Shown one piece after another: positions 1-8,989 of a stretch of DNA of 42,745 bases. A program made the translations under genes and the position numbers. Positions within the stretch are counted from its first letter, which is position 1, and each line of letters begins with the position of its first letter. The notes beneath the pieces are model-generated. The model made no database searches, had not been told where the DNA came from, and saw nothing but the letters and a program-made list of their open reading frames with translations. This DNA comes from Melioribacteraceae bacterium (GTDB taxonomy: Bacteria > Bacteroidota > Ignavibacteria > Ignavibacteriales > Melioribacteraceae), in the NCBI GenBank assembly GCA_021647785.1, contig JAKIUC010000038.1:1-42745 (forward strand), written 5' to 3'.

Positions 1-158
1 TCATTAAAAGACACCCCAAATACACAGAAAGAGATAGAATGGGAATAATAAATCATTTCTGTTTTATCTTTTTCTGATAATTTATTGATGGGATTGTTGA
101 GTTCCATCGCTCATTTTTTAGGTGTAACTTTTCCAGCACATCAAAATAAAATGTAGCC
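1..158 (-). mobile_element. partial MITE copy, one terminal repeat
   Basis: This segment is the reverse complement of 20482-20639, collinear with about four mismatches and no indels. It ends at 133-158 in the same terminal repeat (CCAGCACATCAAAATAAAAT followed by GTAGCC) that bounds the complete copy at 20482-20749 and, for its outer ~24 bp, the ISL3-type element at 27699-29225. The other end lies outside the window, so a target duplication cannot be tested. The short reading frame described at 20533-20673 is also open here, on the minus strand from 107 towards 1. Confidence 0.85.
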
Positions 159-294
159 CTATTTTGTTTTGTTTCTTTTGGCAATCAAAATAAGAACATT
201 TTTTTTACCAATTACTTAAATATTTTACACCCCATCTCGAAGGTTTTTGATGGAGCATTGCTAACTTAACGCAACATTAGTTTTCTTCCTATTT

Positions 295-329
295 TTTTGC
301 AGCACAGAACAGTAATCTGTGCTGCAAAA
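295..329. other. 14-bp perfect hairpin after the protease gene
   Basis: A perfect 14-bp inverted repeat (TTTTGCAGCACAGA, 295-308; complement 316-329) has a 7-nt loop. It lies about 30 bp beyond the stop codon of the minus-strand protease gene. Read in that direction it is followed by A-rich, not U-rich, sequence, so it is not a textbook intrinsic terminator. It may still define the mRNA 3' end. The rest of 159-359 shows no gene. Confidence 0.6.
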
Positions 330-359
330 CCAATCTTATTAATTGGAAGGCAGAAATAC

Positions 360-3176
360 TCACTTATCTAAAGGCTTAATCAATATTGGTAACTTCACAA
401 TTTCTTTCTCATTGTTAGCGGAGTTAAAATACAACTTACCAAAGTAATTGGTTCCTTCTGGAATTTCATACTCGGGTAATTCATATTTTAATAATAAAGT
501 CTTCTGCAACGAAGGATACATTTTAACTTTTGCTGAACCTTCAGAAGTAAGTTCAATTTCCTTTTTCTCTTTTATTAATGTAGTCTCTACAATTTCAACA
601 TCTATTTGTCCAGCTTCACCGGAAAATGCTGGTATAAATTTAAATATCAGATTTACTTCATCTTCTTCAAACGAATTGAATATTGAAATTGACCCAGTGT
701 TGTAGGAAAGCCCGCTTGAGCTTATACTTTTTCCATCTTCATCATAAATTATAATTGCAAAATCAGTAAGTTTATTGAAATCTGTTTTTGAGATTTTAAC
801 ATCAAACTCTTTTGCCTTCTCTCCCTTCTTCATTGTGAATGCATAATCGTAAGTTTCAACACTATCTAAGAAAAGTGAAAACTCCTTTTGATATCCAAGA
901 ATTGCACCACTCATTTCATAGGTTTCAACTTTATTTAAATAATTTACAACTTCAATTGAATTATCTTTCTGGCAAATTGCACCATCACCAACTCTCGTCA
1001 TACCCTTAAACTCAACAGTTAAATCGTAATTTGATTTATCCATTGCTGCAAATTGACCCAACACCACTAACTCATATACACCAGGTACAAGATTGTAATA
1101 ATATTTTTCACTTATTTCATCTGTTAAACCAGAGGCAATGGAATTAAACATCACCTTTTCCCCTTCAGGATTATGGAGATACATTCTAAGACTTGTGTAT
1201 GAATCATTTTCAGAATTTAACTTTATCCGTAATGAATTTGCACCCGCTGGCACTTCAAGAAAATATCGTTTGTGCATTCCCTGATTTATATTTTCCGATT
1301 TCCAAGTTTCTGAATATCTATTTGCAGCATTAAATTCATACGGAATAATCACCGTTGCCATCATTTCAAATTCAGGAATGTCCGTTTTATTTCTACTTCC
1401 TTTTATTGCACCATTATAGATTCCTGGTTCAATCATTTTTGATTTATCAAGGCGGTACGAAACTGTTGTTGAATTATCATTTCGTATTCTTGTCTGCTTC
1501 GTTATTGGTACTAACCAATCGCTATCACTACTAATATTATATAACCGATAGAATTTTTTCTTATCAATTAAATTATCTCTTGTAACTTTGAATGAGTATT
1601 TTTCATCACCAGTTAAGTATGCACCATTTCTTAAATACATATTTGGAGCTTTTCCGTTAGGCATATTTGGAGCAAATGCTTTAATAGTATATGTTTCAAA
1701 GTTTTTAAGTTCTCCATTCTTTATATATTTTTTCAGTAAGTCAAATGCTTTCATAGCATTTATCATACCTGCACCTTGGTCAATTCTACTATACCCATCT
1801 AATGGAACAGCACTTTCGCGTAAAACTTTATAAAGAAATCTTGAAGGAATTTTCACATCCGGAAATTCTACTTTTGCAGCACTAAGTAATAGCGACATCA
1901 CACCAGCAGCGTATGGAGATGCCATGCTTGTTCCCCAAAATCTATCTACCGTCATAAAGTTAGGCACAGTTGAAGTAGCAGCACCGGGAGCAACAACATC
2001 TGGTTTTGCAACCTCGCCACCACGCGATGAAAAATGAAGAATAATATCTTTATCTATAACTGTACCGTACAAATCATTTCCAATATCCTGAGCTAACACT
2101 GCACCGGTAGAAAATATTGCATCCGTTGCAGCAGGCAGTCCTGTAGTAGAGATTCCGGGTCCGTTGTTACCATTGGATGTAGCAATATATAAGTATGGAT
2201 TATCCTTTACTAATCTCTCAAGGAATTTTTCCATATCAGAGTGTCCCTCAATTTCAGAACCAACACCAAAACTCATATTAATAATGCATGGCTCCTCTCT
2301 CTCTTTCGATATTTTATCTGCATACAAATAAGCTCTCTTCATACTCTCTGTAACAGTAGCACCACCAGCATAATTATTGTTGCCAAGTTTAAAGCCCATC
2401 AAATATGCACCAGGAGCAACACCATTTAGTGCTGTTTCTCCAATGCTATATCCGCAAGCTATACCAGCACAATGTGTACCGTGGCTTCCATCATCGAAGA
2501 AGAAATTAACTTTGCTCATTACAGGAAAAATATTTAACGCAATTGCAAAGTACGGAAGCTCATCATCAGCTTCTAGATCTACAGTTTGATGTTTCTCTTT
2601 ATAATTGCGTATCGGAGTTTCATCAGTCAAATCACCATCTGCGTCAGTATCAATATATGTTACCCAAAATGATTCACCATCATCTTCAGTATTGAAAACA
2701 ACAAAATAGAATTTATCATCTTGAGTTCCATTACTATTTATATCTTTAATTTTGGAGGTAGAATTCATCCATATTTTTTCCTCTAACACTCCAATAAAGT
2801 AATTTTCATCACTTGCTTTTAAAGACAGACTATCCGCTCCAAATACTTTATAACCCTTATCCTCATTGATGAAATAGTAAATATCATCATCTTCATCAAT
2901 CTCAGCTTCATAATATTTAACATCGCCTTGTCCGGTAAAATCTTGAACATCTAATATTTTATCTTCACCGGTACTTGTTTTAGTAAGTCCGTCAAGTCCA
3001 ATATCAATCCCAGTATCAAGTATCATTATAATTGTGCCACGTCCATCATACTTCGGGTACTTTTCTAAAAACTCTTGAACACCAGTATTCTTAAGGGAAA
3101 TAAAGGATTGTACGGTCTCTTGTGCAAATACCATTGCAGTAAGCAAAAGGGAGAATAGAACAAATTTGATTTTCAT
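360..3176 (-). CDS. secreted subtilisin-family (S8) peptidase, tripeptidyl-peptidase-II-like
   Basis: A 938-residue protein starting with a signal peptide (about residues 1-19, ending VFAQ). The S8 triad is visible: Asp54 in ILDTGID, His232 in [10 protein letters not shown], Ser417 in GTSMASP, with the oxyanion Asn in SNGNNGP near 337. The ~175-residue spacer between Asp and His, the YDGRG lead-in, and the DADGDL...RNYKE stretch (about 178-194) match the arrangement of tripeptidyl peptidase II rather than ordinary subtilisins. The C-terminal half should be beta-sandwich domains. No Por sorting domain is seen, so it is probably periplasmic or exported another way. Expected role: extracytoplasmic peptide degradation. 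The gene is divergent from the secreted nuclease-like gene at 3297. Family assignment is firm; true tripeptidyl activity is inferred. Confidence 0.9.
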   Translation of the reverse strand: MKIKFVLFSLLLTAMVFAQETVQSFISLKNTGVQEFLEKYPKYDGRGTIIMILDTGIDIGLDGLTKTSTGEDKILDVQDFTGQGDVKYYEAEIDEDDDIYYFINEDKGYKVFGADSLSLKASDENYFIGVLEEKIWMNSTSKIKDINSNGTQDDKFYFVVFNTEDDGESFWVTYIDTDADGDLTDETPIRNYKEKHQTVDLEADDELPYFAIALNIFPVMSKVNFFFDDGSHGTHCAGIACGYSIGETALNGVAPGAYLMGFKLGNNNYAGGATVTESMKRAYLYADKISKEREEPCIINMSFGVGSEIEGHSDMEKFLERLVKDNPYLYIATSNGNNGPGISTTGLPAATDAIFSTGAVLAQDIGNDLYGTVIDKDIILHFSSRGGEVAKPDVVAPGAATSTVPNFMTVDRFWGTSMASPYAAGVMSLLLSAAKVEFPDVKIPSRFLYKVLRESAVPLDGYSRIDQGAGMINAMKAFDLLKKYIKNGELKNFETYTIKAFAPNMPNGKAPNMYLRNGAYLTGDEKYSFKVTRDNLIDKKKFYRLYNISSDSDWLVPITKQTRIRNDNSTTVSYRLDKSKMIEPGIYNGAIKGSRNKTDIPEFEMMATVIIPYEFNAANRYSETWKSENINQGMHKRYFLEVPAGANSLRIKLNSENDSYTSLRMYLHNPEGEKVMFNSIASGLTDEISEKYYYNLVPGVYELVVLGQFAAMDKSNYDLTVEFKGMTRVGDGAICQKDNSIEVVNYLNKVETYEMSGAILGYQKEFSLFLDSVETYDYAFTMKKGEKAKEFDVKISKTDFNKLTDFAIIIYDEDGKSISSSGLSYNTGSISIFNSFEEDEVNLIFKFIPAFSGEAGQIDVEIVETTLIKEKKEIELTSEGSAKVKMYPSLQKTLLLKYELPEYEIPEGTNYFGKLYFNSANNEKEIVKLPILIKPLDK

Positions 3177-3296
3177 TTTAAACCTATTATAATTTATTAA
3201 TAACTACAAAAGTTACTATTCAAAGTAATTGAATTGCAAATTTTATTTTATCAATATATCTTGTTCACTTGTTTAATAAATAAGAAGTAGAAACTT

Positions 3297-5105
3297 ATGC
3301 GAAGTAATTTATTATTAGTAGCTCTGGCATTTTTCACATATACCATATTTAATTGTAACATATACTCACAAGAACAACTGATTATTCTTGATGAAGAATA
3401 CTCTGATTGGTATCAAATAACTGGCGTTAGCGATACAAGCGAAACTGTTTCCGGAATTGATTTGAAACAATTAAAAGTTGCAAACTTTGAGGAGTATATC
3501 TTCCTTTATATTGAGATGAGTGAAATGATAAATTTGCAGGATAACAATTCAATCACACTCTTTATTGATAGTGACAATAACCCTGCTACTGGTTTTTCAA
3601 TAAATGGAATTGGTGCAGAACTTAAATACGAATTTGGAAAACGTGGTGGAAGATATTATTACAACAATACTTCAACTTCAATTGGGCATGAAAACATTGA
3701 GTTAATAACAATGCCAACTGTAACTTCCAATATTTTTGAAATTCAAATTAATATTAACTCCATTATTGCCGGCAGACCACTTTTTGCTGATTCTACTATT
3801 TCTGTAATTGTAAAAAACAATGTTACGGATGGAGATATTATACCCAATGATAATGGGGGTTATAAGTACTCATTCATAAATTCTGAACCACAAAGTAGTG
3901 TTTCTTATTCAATTAAAAAACTGGATGAAAATGATTTAAGAGTTGTTTCGTACAATATTGAAAGAGACCAGTTGTTTGATGCAGCAAATAAAGAAGCACA
4001 TCGCAGAATATTCCAAGCACTTAAGCCCGATATCATTGGCTTTCAGGAGATTTATAATCACTCGGCACAACAAACAGCCGATTTAATTGAGGAATTTCTC
4101 CCCTCTTCCGAAGGAGAAGAATGGTACAATGCAAAAAAAGGTTCGGATGTAATTACTGTAAGTAGATTTCCCATTACACAAAGTTTTGCTATCGATAATA
4201 ATGCTGCATTTCTTATTGATATGCAAAGTAAATATCAAAGGGATTTGTTATTTATTAATGCCCACACTCCTTGCTGTGCCAACAACGAAAGCCGCCAAAA
4301 AGAGATTGATAATTTTATGTCCTTTGTTAGAGAGGCAAAAGAGGATGGTGGAGTTTTAACTATAACCGAAGGTACCCCCATTGTTGTTGTTGGTGATATG
4401 AATCTTGTTGGATATAAGCAGCAGCAGACTACGTTAATCACTGGTGATATTGTTAATCAATCAATTTATGGTGAAGCATTTTTACCCGATTGGGACAGCA
4501 CTCACTTCGCTGATACAAAACCCGTTGTTACAAATATGCCATCAACATTTACGTGGTATAACGAGGGGAGTTCCTTTAGCCCAGGCAGGCTGGATTACAT
4601 TGTCTTTTCAAATTCTGTTATGAGTAAAACAAATGGCTTTAATCTTTTTACAAATACGCTACCAGAGGATAGTTTAAGAATGTACAATTTGAATAGTTCC
4701 GATGTTACTTCTGTTGCTGATCACATTCCTGTTGTTGTTGATTTTAGGTTTTCACCTTTTGTTTCTGTGAACAACCATTTTTTAAAGTTGAATTATGAAT
4801 TTGAATTGAATCAGAACTATCCAAATCCTTTCAACCCAAGTACAACAATAAAATATAGTATTCCTGTAGAAACACGCCGTGGCGTTTCGCCACATGTTAC
4901 ATTAAAAGTTTATGACATCCTTGGACGTGAAGTAGCAATACTCGTTAACCAAAATCAAAATGGAGGAAATTACGAAGTACAATTTTCCACAAATGGTGTA
5001 GCAAGCAGGTTGCCTTCCGGAGTATATTTTTATAAATTAACTGCAACTACTCCAAACAGCTCAGCAACCTTTACGGCAACAAAAAAATTATTACTTCTTA
5101 AATAG
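3297..5105 (+). CDS. secreted endonuclease/exonuclease/phosphatase-family protein with T9SS sorting domain
   Basis: 602 residues with an N-terminal signal peptide (cleavage after about residue 25). Residues ~25-205 form a beta-rich domain. Residues ~215-480 carry the EEP fold: RVVSYNIE, DIIGFQE (metal-binding Glu), INAHTP, VVGDMNL (catalytic Asp/Asn), RLDYIVF and ADHIPVVVDF (catalytic Asp-His). This is the DNase-I/sphingomyelinase-like set, so the substrate may be nucleic acid or a phosphodiester or phospholipid. The C-terminus (from ~500) is a type A Por secretion domain with NYPNPFNPST, ending in KKLLLLK. It is therefore likely exported by the type IX system and surface-attached or released. 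The sorting domain carries a small palindromic insert (4871-4898). Divergent from the protease gene. Confidence 0.88.
   Translation: MRSNLLLVALAFFTYTIFNCNIYSQEQLIILDEEYSDWYQITGVSDTSETVSGIDLKQLKVANFEEYIFLYIEMSEMINLQDNNSITLFIDSDNNPATGFSINGIGAELKYEFGKRGGRYYYNNTSTSIGHENIELITMPTVTSNIFEIQININSIIAGRPLFADSTISVIVKNNVTDGDIIPNDNGGYKYSFINSEPQSSVSYSIKKLDENDLRVVSYNIERDQLFDAANKEAHRRIFQALKPDIIGFQEIYNHSAQQTADLIEEFLPSSEGEEWYNAKKGSDVITVSRFPITQSFAIDNNAAFLIDMQSKYQRDLLFINAHTPCCANNESRQKEIDNFMSFVREAKEDGGVLTITEGTPIVVVGDMNLVGYKQQQTTLITGDIVNQSIYGEAFLPDWDSTHFADTKPVVTNMPSTFTWYNEGSSFSPGRLDYIVFSNSVMSKTNGFNLFTNTLPEDSLRMYNLNSSDVTSVADHIPVVVDFRFSPFVSVNNHFLKLNYEFELNQNYPNPFNPSTTIKYSIPVETRRGVSPHVTLKVYDILGREVAILVNQNQNGGNYEVQFSTNGVASRLPSGVYFYKLTATTPNSSATFTATKKLLLLK
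4871..4898. repeat. small palindrome inserted in frame within the sorting-domain coding region
   Basis: GTGGCG-TTT-CGCCAC (4879-4893) is a perfect 6-bp stem with a 3-nt loop, flanked by AACA/TGTT (4871-4874, 4895-4898) that can pair across a bulge. It encodes about nine residues (ETRRGVSPH) between the conserved KYSIP and VTLKVYD strands. The sorting domains at 8947 and 12435 run from one strand to the other with shorter linkers and no palindrome. The GC-rich stem contrasts with the AT-rich gene. Confidence 0.6.
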
Positions 5106-5126
5106 AAGGGGAGATAAATATTTATC

Positions 5127-5150
5127 ATCACCCGGATTCTGGTGGTTTTT
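5127..5150 (+). terminator. possible weak intrinsic terminator
   Basis: ATCACC (5127-5132) can pair with GGTGGT (5141-5146) around an 8-nt loop. The stem is followed by TTTT, about 20 bp after the stop codon of the preceding gene. It is short and includes a G-T pair. Confidence 0.35.
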
Positions 5151-5308
5151 CCGGCATCGGAAGGCTGAAAACTCACTCTTTCTTCTACGCAATAAATTTT
5201 GAAGTGCTCCACAAAGCATTATTAAATTAATTAAGTTAGGAATGTCGTTAGAAAAATGTTTGTGCAACTCTAATTGGCGGTTTTTCTTTTTATTTAGGGA
5301 AGGCGGAA

Positions 5309-6634
5309 ATGGATAAAGATTTACCCTTAGAAATATTAGATTCTCTCTCCGAAGGAATAATCACGCTCGATAAAGAGTTTAAAATAACTTTCATTAATCT
5401 TGCCGCTGAAAGAATTACCGGATTACGAAAAAACGAGGTTTTCGGACGGCTGTGCAAATCAGTTTTCCAATCCGATTGGTGTAAAACCGCTTGCCCCATA
5501 AGACAAATTCTTGAAACGGGCAACAGTGTCTTCAATTTTAACAACCGGATAATCACAAAAGACGGGATGAAAATCGACGTAAAGATAAACGCAACGGTTC
5601 TGAGGGATGAAAATTCAAAACCGGTCGGCGGCGTAATTTCGTTCGTTGATATTTCCCACATGGAAAACGTAGAAAAAATACTCAAAGAACATTCCGACTT
5701 TTACGGTATTGTAGGAAACTCGCCGAAGATGAAAGAGATTTACGAACTGATAAACGAGATCTCCGATTCGGACGCACCGGTATTAATTCAAGGCGAAACG
5801 GGCACAGGAAAGGAACTGGTTGCAAACGCAATTCAAGAGACAAGCAAAAGAAAAAGGAATCCTTTTCTTAAAATAAATTGCGTCGTCTTTCCTACGGAAT
5901 TGCTCGCAAGCGAATTGTTCGGACACGTAAAAGGTTCGTTTACCGGAGCCGAACGCAACAGAAGCGGGCGCTTTGAGCTGGCAAACACGGGAACGATTTT
6001 TTTGGATGAAATTTCGGAAATGTCGCTGCAAATGCAGACACACTTGCTGAGAATTCTGCAGGATGGAACTTTCGAACGCGTGGGCGATTCGATTACAAGA
6101 AGCACCGACGTAAGAATAATAGCCGCCGCTAATATCGACGTGGAAGAAGCGATAAAAAATAAAGATTTCCGCGAAGATTTGTATTTCAGAATAAATGTCA
6201 TCCCAATTAATTTGCCTCTGCTGCGAGAAAGGAAAGAAGATATTCCGCTGCTCGTAAATCATTTCATAAAAAAGTTTTCGCTGGTTTATAAAAAGCCGAT
6301 TGAAGGAATAGAAAAAGAAGCTCTGAATCTTTTAATCAATTTTGATTGGCCAGGAAATATCCGTCAATTGAAAAACGCAATTGAGTACGCATTTGTCCGC
6401 TCGCATCAAGATAAAAATATTTGCCTTTGCTGTCTCCCTTCCTATCTGGGAATAGAAGAAAAATGTCACAACAAAAATTTTCCCGTTAAGCACCAGGAAT
6501 ATATCTCGATGGGAAAACTGCTGCATCTGTTGGAAGATAACGGATGGAATCAAACCAAAGTCGCCGAAATTCTCGGTGTAAACAGAACTACTGTCTGGCG
6601 AAAAATCAAGGAATTCGGTTTGGTTCACGAATAA
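5309..6634 (+). CDS. sigma-54-dependent activator, PAS / AAA+ / Fis-type HTH
   Basis: A 441-residue enhancer-binding protein. Residues 1-~120 are a PAS sensor with a Cys cluster (C49, C58, C62; WCKTACPIRQ) that could bind a redox cofactor or metal. Residues ~132-365 are the AAA+ domain: Walker A GETGTGKE (162-169), the sigma-54 contact loop written GSFTGA (209-214; usually GAFTGA), Walker B TIFLDE, and FREDLYFRINV. The C-terminus is a Fis-type helix-turn-helix (NGWNQTKVAEILGVNRTTVW). There is no receiver domain, so it should sense a ligand or redox state directly. The start is supported by the purine-rich GGGAAGGCGG just upstream. The gene faces a site cluster and a -24/-12 promoter, so it most likely activates the cytochrome operon next door. 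Codon use is more GC-rich than its left neighbours. Confidence 0.93.
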   Translation: MDKDLPLEILDSLSEGIITLDKEFKITFINLAAERITGLRKNEVFGRLCKSVFQSDWCKTACPIRQILETGNSVFNFNNRIITKDGMKIDVKINATVLRDENSKPVGGVISFVDISHMENVEKILKEHSDFYGIVGNSPKMKEIYELINEISDSDAPVLIQGETGTGKELVANAIQETSKRKRNPFLKINCVVFPTELLASELFGHVKGSFTGAERNRSGRFELANTGTIFLDEISEMSLQMQTHLLRILQDGTFERVGDSITRSTDVRIIAAANIDVEEAIKNKDFREDLYFRINVIPINLPLLRERKEDIPLLVNHFIKKFSLVYKKPIEGIEKEALNLLINFDWPGNIRQLKNAIEYAFVRSHQDKNICLCCLPSYLGIEEKCHNKNFPVKHQEYISMGKLLHLLEDNGWNQTKVAEILGVNRTTVWRKIKEFGLVHE

Positions 6635-6642
6635 TTTTTTCA

Positions 6643-6736
6643 TTGCAACGCTTTTGCAACATTCTGCAATGTTCCTTCCATTCTATTAAAAAACAAAGAC
6701 TTACGGATACCAAGACCTCTGCAACATATTTGCAAC
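6643..6736 (+). promoter_or_regulatory. cluster of TTGCAAC-type sites, probable upstream activator sites
   Basis: Five near-identical sites lie in the gap after the activator gene: TTGCAAC at 6643 and 6654, CTGCAAT at 6664, CTGCAAC at 6719, TTGCAAC at 6730. Neighbouring sites are 10-11 bp apart, one helical turn, so they present on the same face of the DNA. The cluster ends about 45 bp upstream of the -24/-12 element. That is the usual position for enhancer sites of a sigma-54 activator; binding by the 5309-6634 product is inferred. Confidence 0.7.
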
Positions 6737-6779
6737 ACCAAAACGCTTCAAATTCGGACTAAAACAAACCAATTAAAAA

Positions 6780-6796
6780 CGGCAAGATAATTGCAC
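6780..6796 (+). promoter_or_regulatory. sigma-54 (-24/-12) promoter
   Basis: CGGCAAGATAATTGCAC contains GG (6781-6782), ten bases, then GC (6793-6794). This is the invariant spacing of sigma-54 promoters, with GGCA and TTGCA as in the consensus. The predicted transcript start, about 11-12 bp after GC, falls near 6805. That is only a few bases before the ATG at 6810, so translation may start nearly leaderless or at the in-frame ATG at 6819. Confidence 0.75.
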
Positions 6797-6809
6797 TATA
6801 TTTAATATT

Positions 6810-7253
6810 ATGAGCGAAATGCTGGCAAATCAATATTTTATATCGGAAAGATATTTCGAGGCGTTGGAAGAATATTCGAAACTTACTCCCGAAAGAATTA
6901 ACGACCCGATAATAAAAATGAAAATTATCATTTGTGCGGCACTGAATAAAAATTTCGAAAAAGCTCTTTCATTACTCAAAGAAATACCGGTGGATGAAAA
7001 TTCATCGTACTACGGATTAAAACTGTTAAAGGAAATTTATCTTTGCGAAAAAATGCTGGAACAACTTGAAAAGCGAAAAAATCCTAATTCAGAAAACGAT
7101 GAGGCAAAAAGAATGCTGATGGCAATTTTAAGCCGCTTCACGGATAGAAAGAAATCGCTAGAATATTTTAACGGACTGAAAAGTTCTGGTTATTCAGACA
7201 TTGTAAATGACTTTTTATGTTCTATTAAAGAAATAAAACAGACAACAATTTAA
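6810..7253 (+). CDS. small helical-repeat (TPR-like) protein
   Basis: 147 residues with no signal peptide, so probably cytoplasmic. Residues ~10-70 show paired helices with TPR-like spacing (YFEALEEYSKL, NFEKALSLLKEI), and the rest is predicted helical. No catalytic motif is seen and I do not recognise a named family. It is the first gene behind the sigma-54 promoter and ends 11 bp before the cytochrome gene, so the two are almost certainly co-transcribed. It could be an assembly or regulatory partner of the cytochrome. The start at 6810 is chosen for its open frame; ATG 6819 (fourth codon) is an alternative given the predicted transcript start. Confidence 0.7.
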   Translation: MSEMLANQYFISERYFEALEEYSKLTPERINDPIIKMKIIICAALNKNFEKALSLLKEIPVDENSSYYGLKLLKEIYLCEKMLEQLEKRKNPNSENDEAKRMLMAILSRFTDRKKSLEYFNGLKSSGYSDIVNDFLCSIKEIKQTTI

Positions 7254-7264
7254 GGAGTATTCTC

Positions 7265-8947
7265 ATGAAAACAGTAACTCTATTATTTTTTACGATTTTA
7301 TTCACCATTTCTATTTCTGCTCAATCCACATTGGACTGTAGCGAATGCCACGTCGCAATTGTCAATATGTGGAACGGCGGCAATCACGGTACAACGCAGA
7401 TAGACGTTGCCGATGAATTGGCGGGTGAAAGAGCGGGAGAAACACCTGACGAAGTAATTAACGGAAGCGACCCCGAAGATTGCATCTCCTGTCATGGTGC
7501 ACTGGCGGTAACGGCAAACGAGGGAATGACCGAACCTGAAGCGCTGGCGTATTTCTTTTCGACCGAAGGCGGAATTTTTACTGCGAACACGCAAGCGTTA
7601 AATACGGAACAGTGGCCAAACGTGGCGTGCGTTACTTGCCACAACGTTCCCGATAATCATCCGGTTGCAATGCCCACATTTGCACTATATGATTCCCGGA
7701 ACGCGGCTTATACTGAAATGAACACAACTTCGGAATTGTGCGGACAATGCCACGGCAGTTTGCATTTTGCCGGAACCGACCACTTGCGCCAGGACGCTTG
7801 GGCAAGTAGCAAACACGGACACGGTGGTCTAGCCGACGTGGGCAAAGAATTAACCGAGAACGTCGGATTGACTCCGGACGAAGTAATTGCGGACGAAAAC
7901 TGCATCGCCTGCCACGCTTCGACCGCGGTTTTGGTAAACGGCGGAATGAGCGAAGGCGAAGCACTGGGCTACTTTTTTACAACAACCAACGGGGTAATTA
8001 CTGAAGAAACCGCACCGCAAAATATGGATATGTGGCCCGAAGTAGCCTGCATCACTTGTCATAATCCGCATCAAGCCGGCGGCATTGCATATTTCAATTC
8101 CTCAACGGCAAGTTTCGACGAAATGGCGTCGTCCGATCAATTGTGCGGACAGTGTCACGGAAACCTCAGATTCCCGAATACCGACCATTTAAGCTACAAT
8201 ATTGTGCAGGGAACCGGCGGCGTTGACGTTCCCGACCAAAAAACTATGCCCGGAATTAAATGCATTGATTGCCACATGGTGGAAGGTACTGAGGATTCTC
8301 AATCGGCTATGTTTGCGGGGCATTTATGGAAAGTTTTCGTAGAAGAAGATGGAAGCGTTACAACTTCGTGCAACAGGGCGGACTGCCACCCCGATATGAG
8401 CGTAGCCGACGCGGTAACGGCGGTTGAATTATTCCAAAACGAATTCGCCGATTTATTCGCAACAGCCGAAGTAAAACTTACCGAAGCCGAAGAATTTATG
8501 GTTGGAGAGAACAATCCGGTAAAACTTCAAAAACTTGCCGACGCACAGACTAACTTTGCCCTTGCCGAAGGTGACGAAAGCGGCGGCGTTCATAATCATA
8601 ACTACGGTATGGCTCTCTTGAACGACGTAATTGATAAAGTAGAATTCATTGTTACCGGAATTGACGACAGTCCGGCGATAATTAAAGAATTCGCTTTGTT
8701 CCAAAACTACCCGAATCCGTTCAATCCTTCTACGATAATAAAATATCAAATTTTCAAAAGCTCAAAAGTAACAATTGAAGTCTTTGACATTTTAGGAAAA
8801 AAAATAACAACGCCGGTTGATAAATATCAAACAACTGGTTCTTATCAAATTAAATTTGAAGCTTCAAATATGCCTGCGGGAGTTTACTTCTACAGAATGA
8901 AAGCCGGTGCTTTTGAATCGGCAAAGAAATTAATTTTGCTGAAGTAA
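7265..8947 (+). CDS. secreted multiheme c-type cytochrome (nine heme motifs) with T9SS sorting domain
   Basis: 560 residues with a signal peptide ending near residue 20 (SISAQ). Eight CXXCH motifs start at residues 25, 73, 122, 159, 213, 262, 294 and 333; a ninth, CNRADCH at 369, is CX4CH. Residues ~62-173 and ~203-308 are a tandem duplication (PDEVI, CxxCH, WPxVACxTCHN, LCGQCHGxLxF, TDHL in both). Residues ~385-460 are helical and the C-terminus is a Por sorting domain (NYPNPFNPST, ending KKLILLK). It should be heme-loaded outside the cytoplasm and displayed at the cell surface, a plausible extracellular electron carrier or nitrogen- or sulfur-compound oxidoreductase partner; the substrate cannot be read. 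A clear ribosome site (AAGGAG) precedes the ATG. Confidence 0.92.
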   Translation: MKTVTLLFFTILFTISISAQSTLDCSECHVAIVNMWNGGNHGTTQIDVADELAGERAGETPDEVINGSDPEDCISCHGALAVTANEGMTEPEALAYFFSTEGGIFTANTQALNTEQWPNVACVTCHNVPDNHPVAMPTFALYDSRNAAYTEMNTTSELCGQCHGSLHFAGTDHLRQDAWASSKHGHGGLADVGKELTENVGLTPDEVIADENCIACHASTAVLVNGGMSEGEALGYFFTTTNGVITEETAPQNMDMWPEVACITCHNPHQAGGIAYFNSSTASFDEMASSDQLCGQCHGNLRFPNTDHLSYNIVQGTGGVDVPDQKTMPGIKCIDCHMVEGTEDSQSAMFAGHLWKVFVEEDGSVTTSCNRADCHPDMSVADAVTAVELFQNEFADLFATAEVKLTEAEEFMVGENNPVKLQKLADAQTNFALAEGDESGGVHNHNYGMALLNDVIDKVEFIVTGIDDSPAIIKEFALFQNYPNPFNPSTIIKYQIFKSSKVTIEVFDILGKKITTPVDKYQTTGSYQIKFEASNMPAGVYFYRMKAGAFESAKKLILLK

Positions 8948-8959
8948 AATTTTCGTTTT

Positions 8960-8989
8960 GTCAGAGTTCCTTTAATGAGGAACTCTGAC
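8960..8989 (+). terminator. terminator hairpin after the cytochrome gene
   Basis: A perfect 11-bp stem (GTCAGAGTTCC, 8960-8970; GGAACTCTGAC, 8979-8989) with an 8-nt loop lies 13 bp after the stop codon. A modest AT-rich run (ATAAATATTTTT) follows. It closes the sigma-54-controlled operon. Confidence 0.75.

Noticed and set aside
448-705. Plus-strand ORF opposite the protease gene
   Set aside because: Lies wholly within the well-supported S8 peptidase gene on the other strand, with no family resemblance; several similar frames across the window were dropped for the same reason.
5783-6262. 159-codon minus-strand ORF opposite the sigma-54 activator
   Set aside because: Shadow of the strongly conserved AAA+ coding frame; composition does not look like protein.
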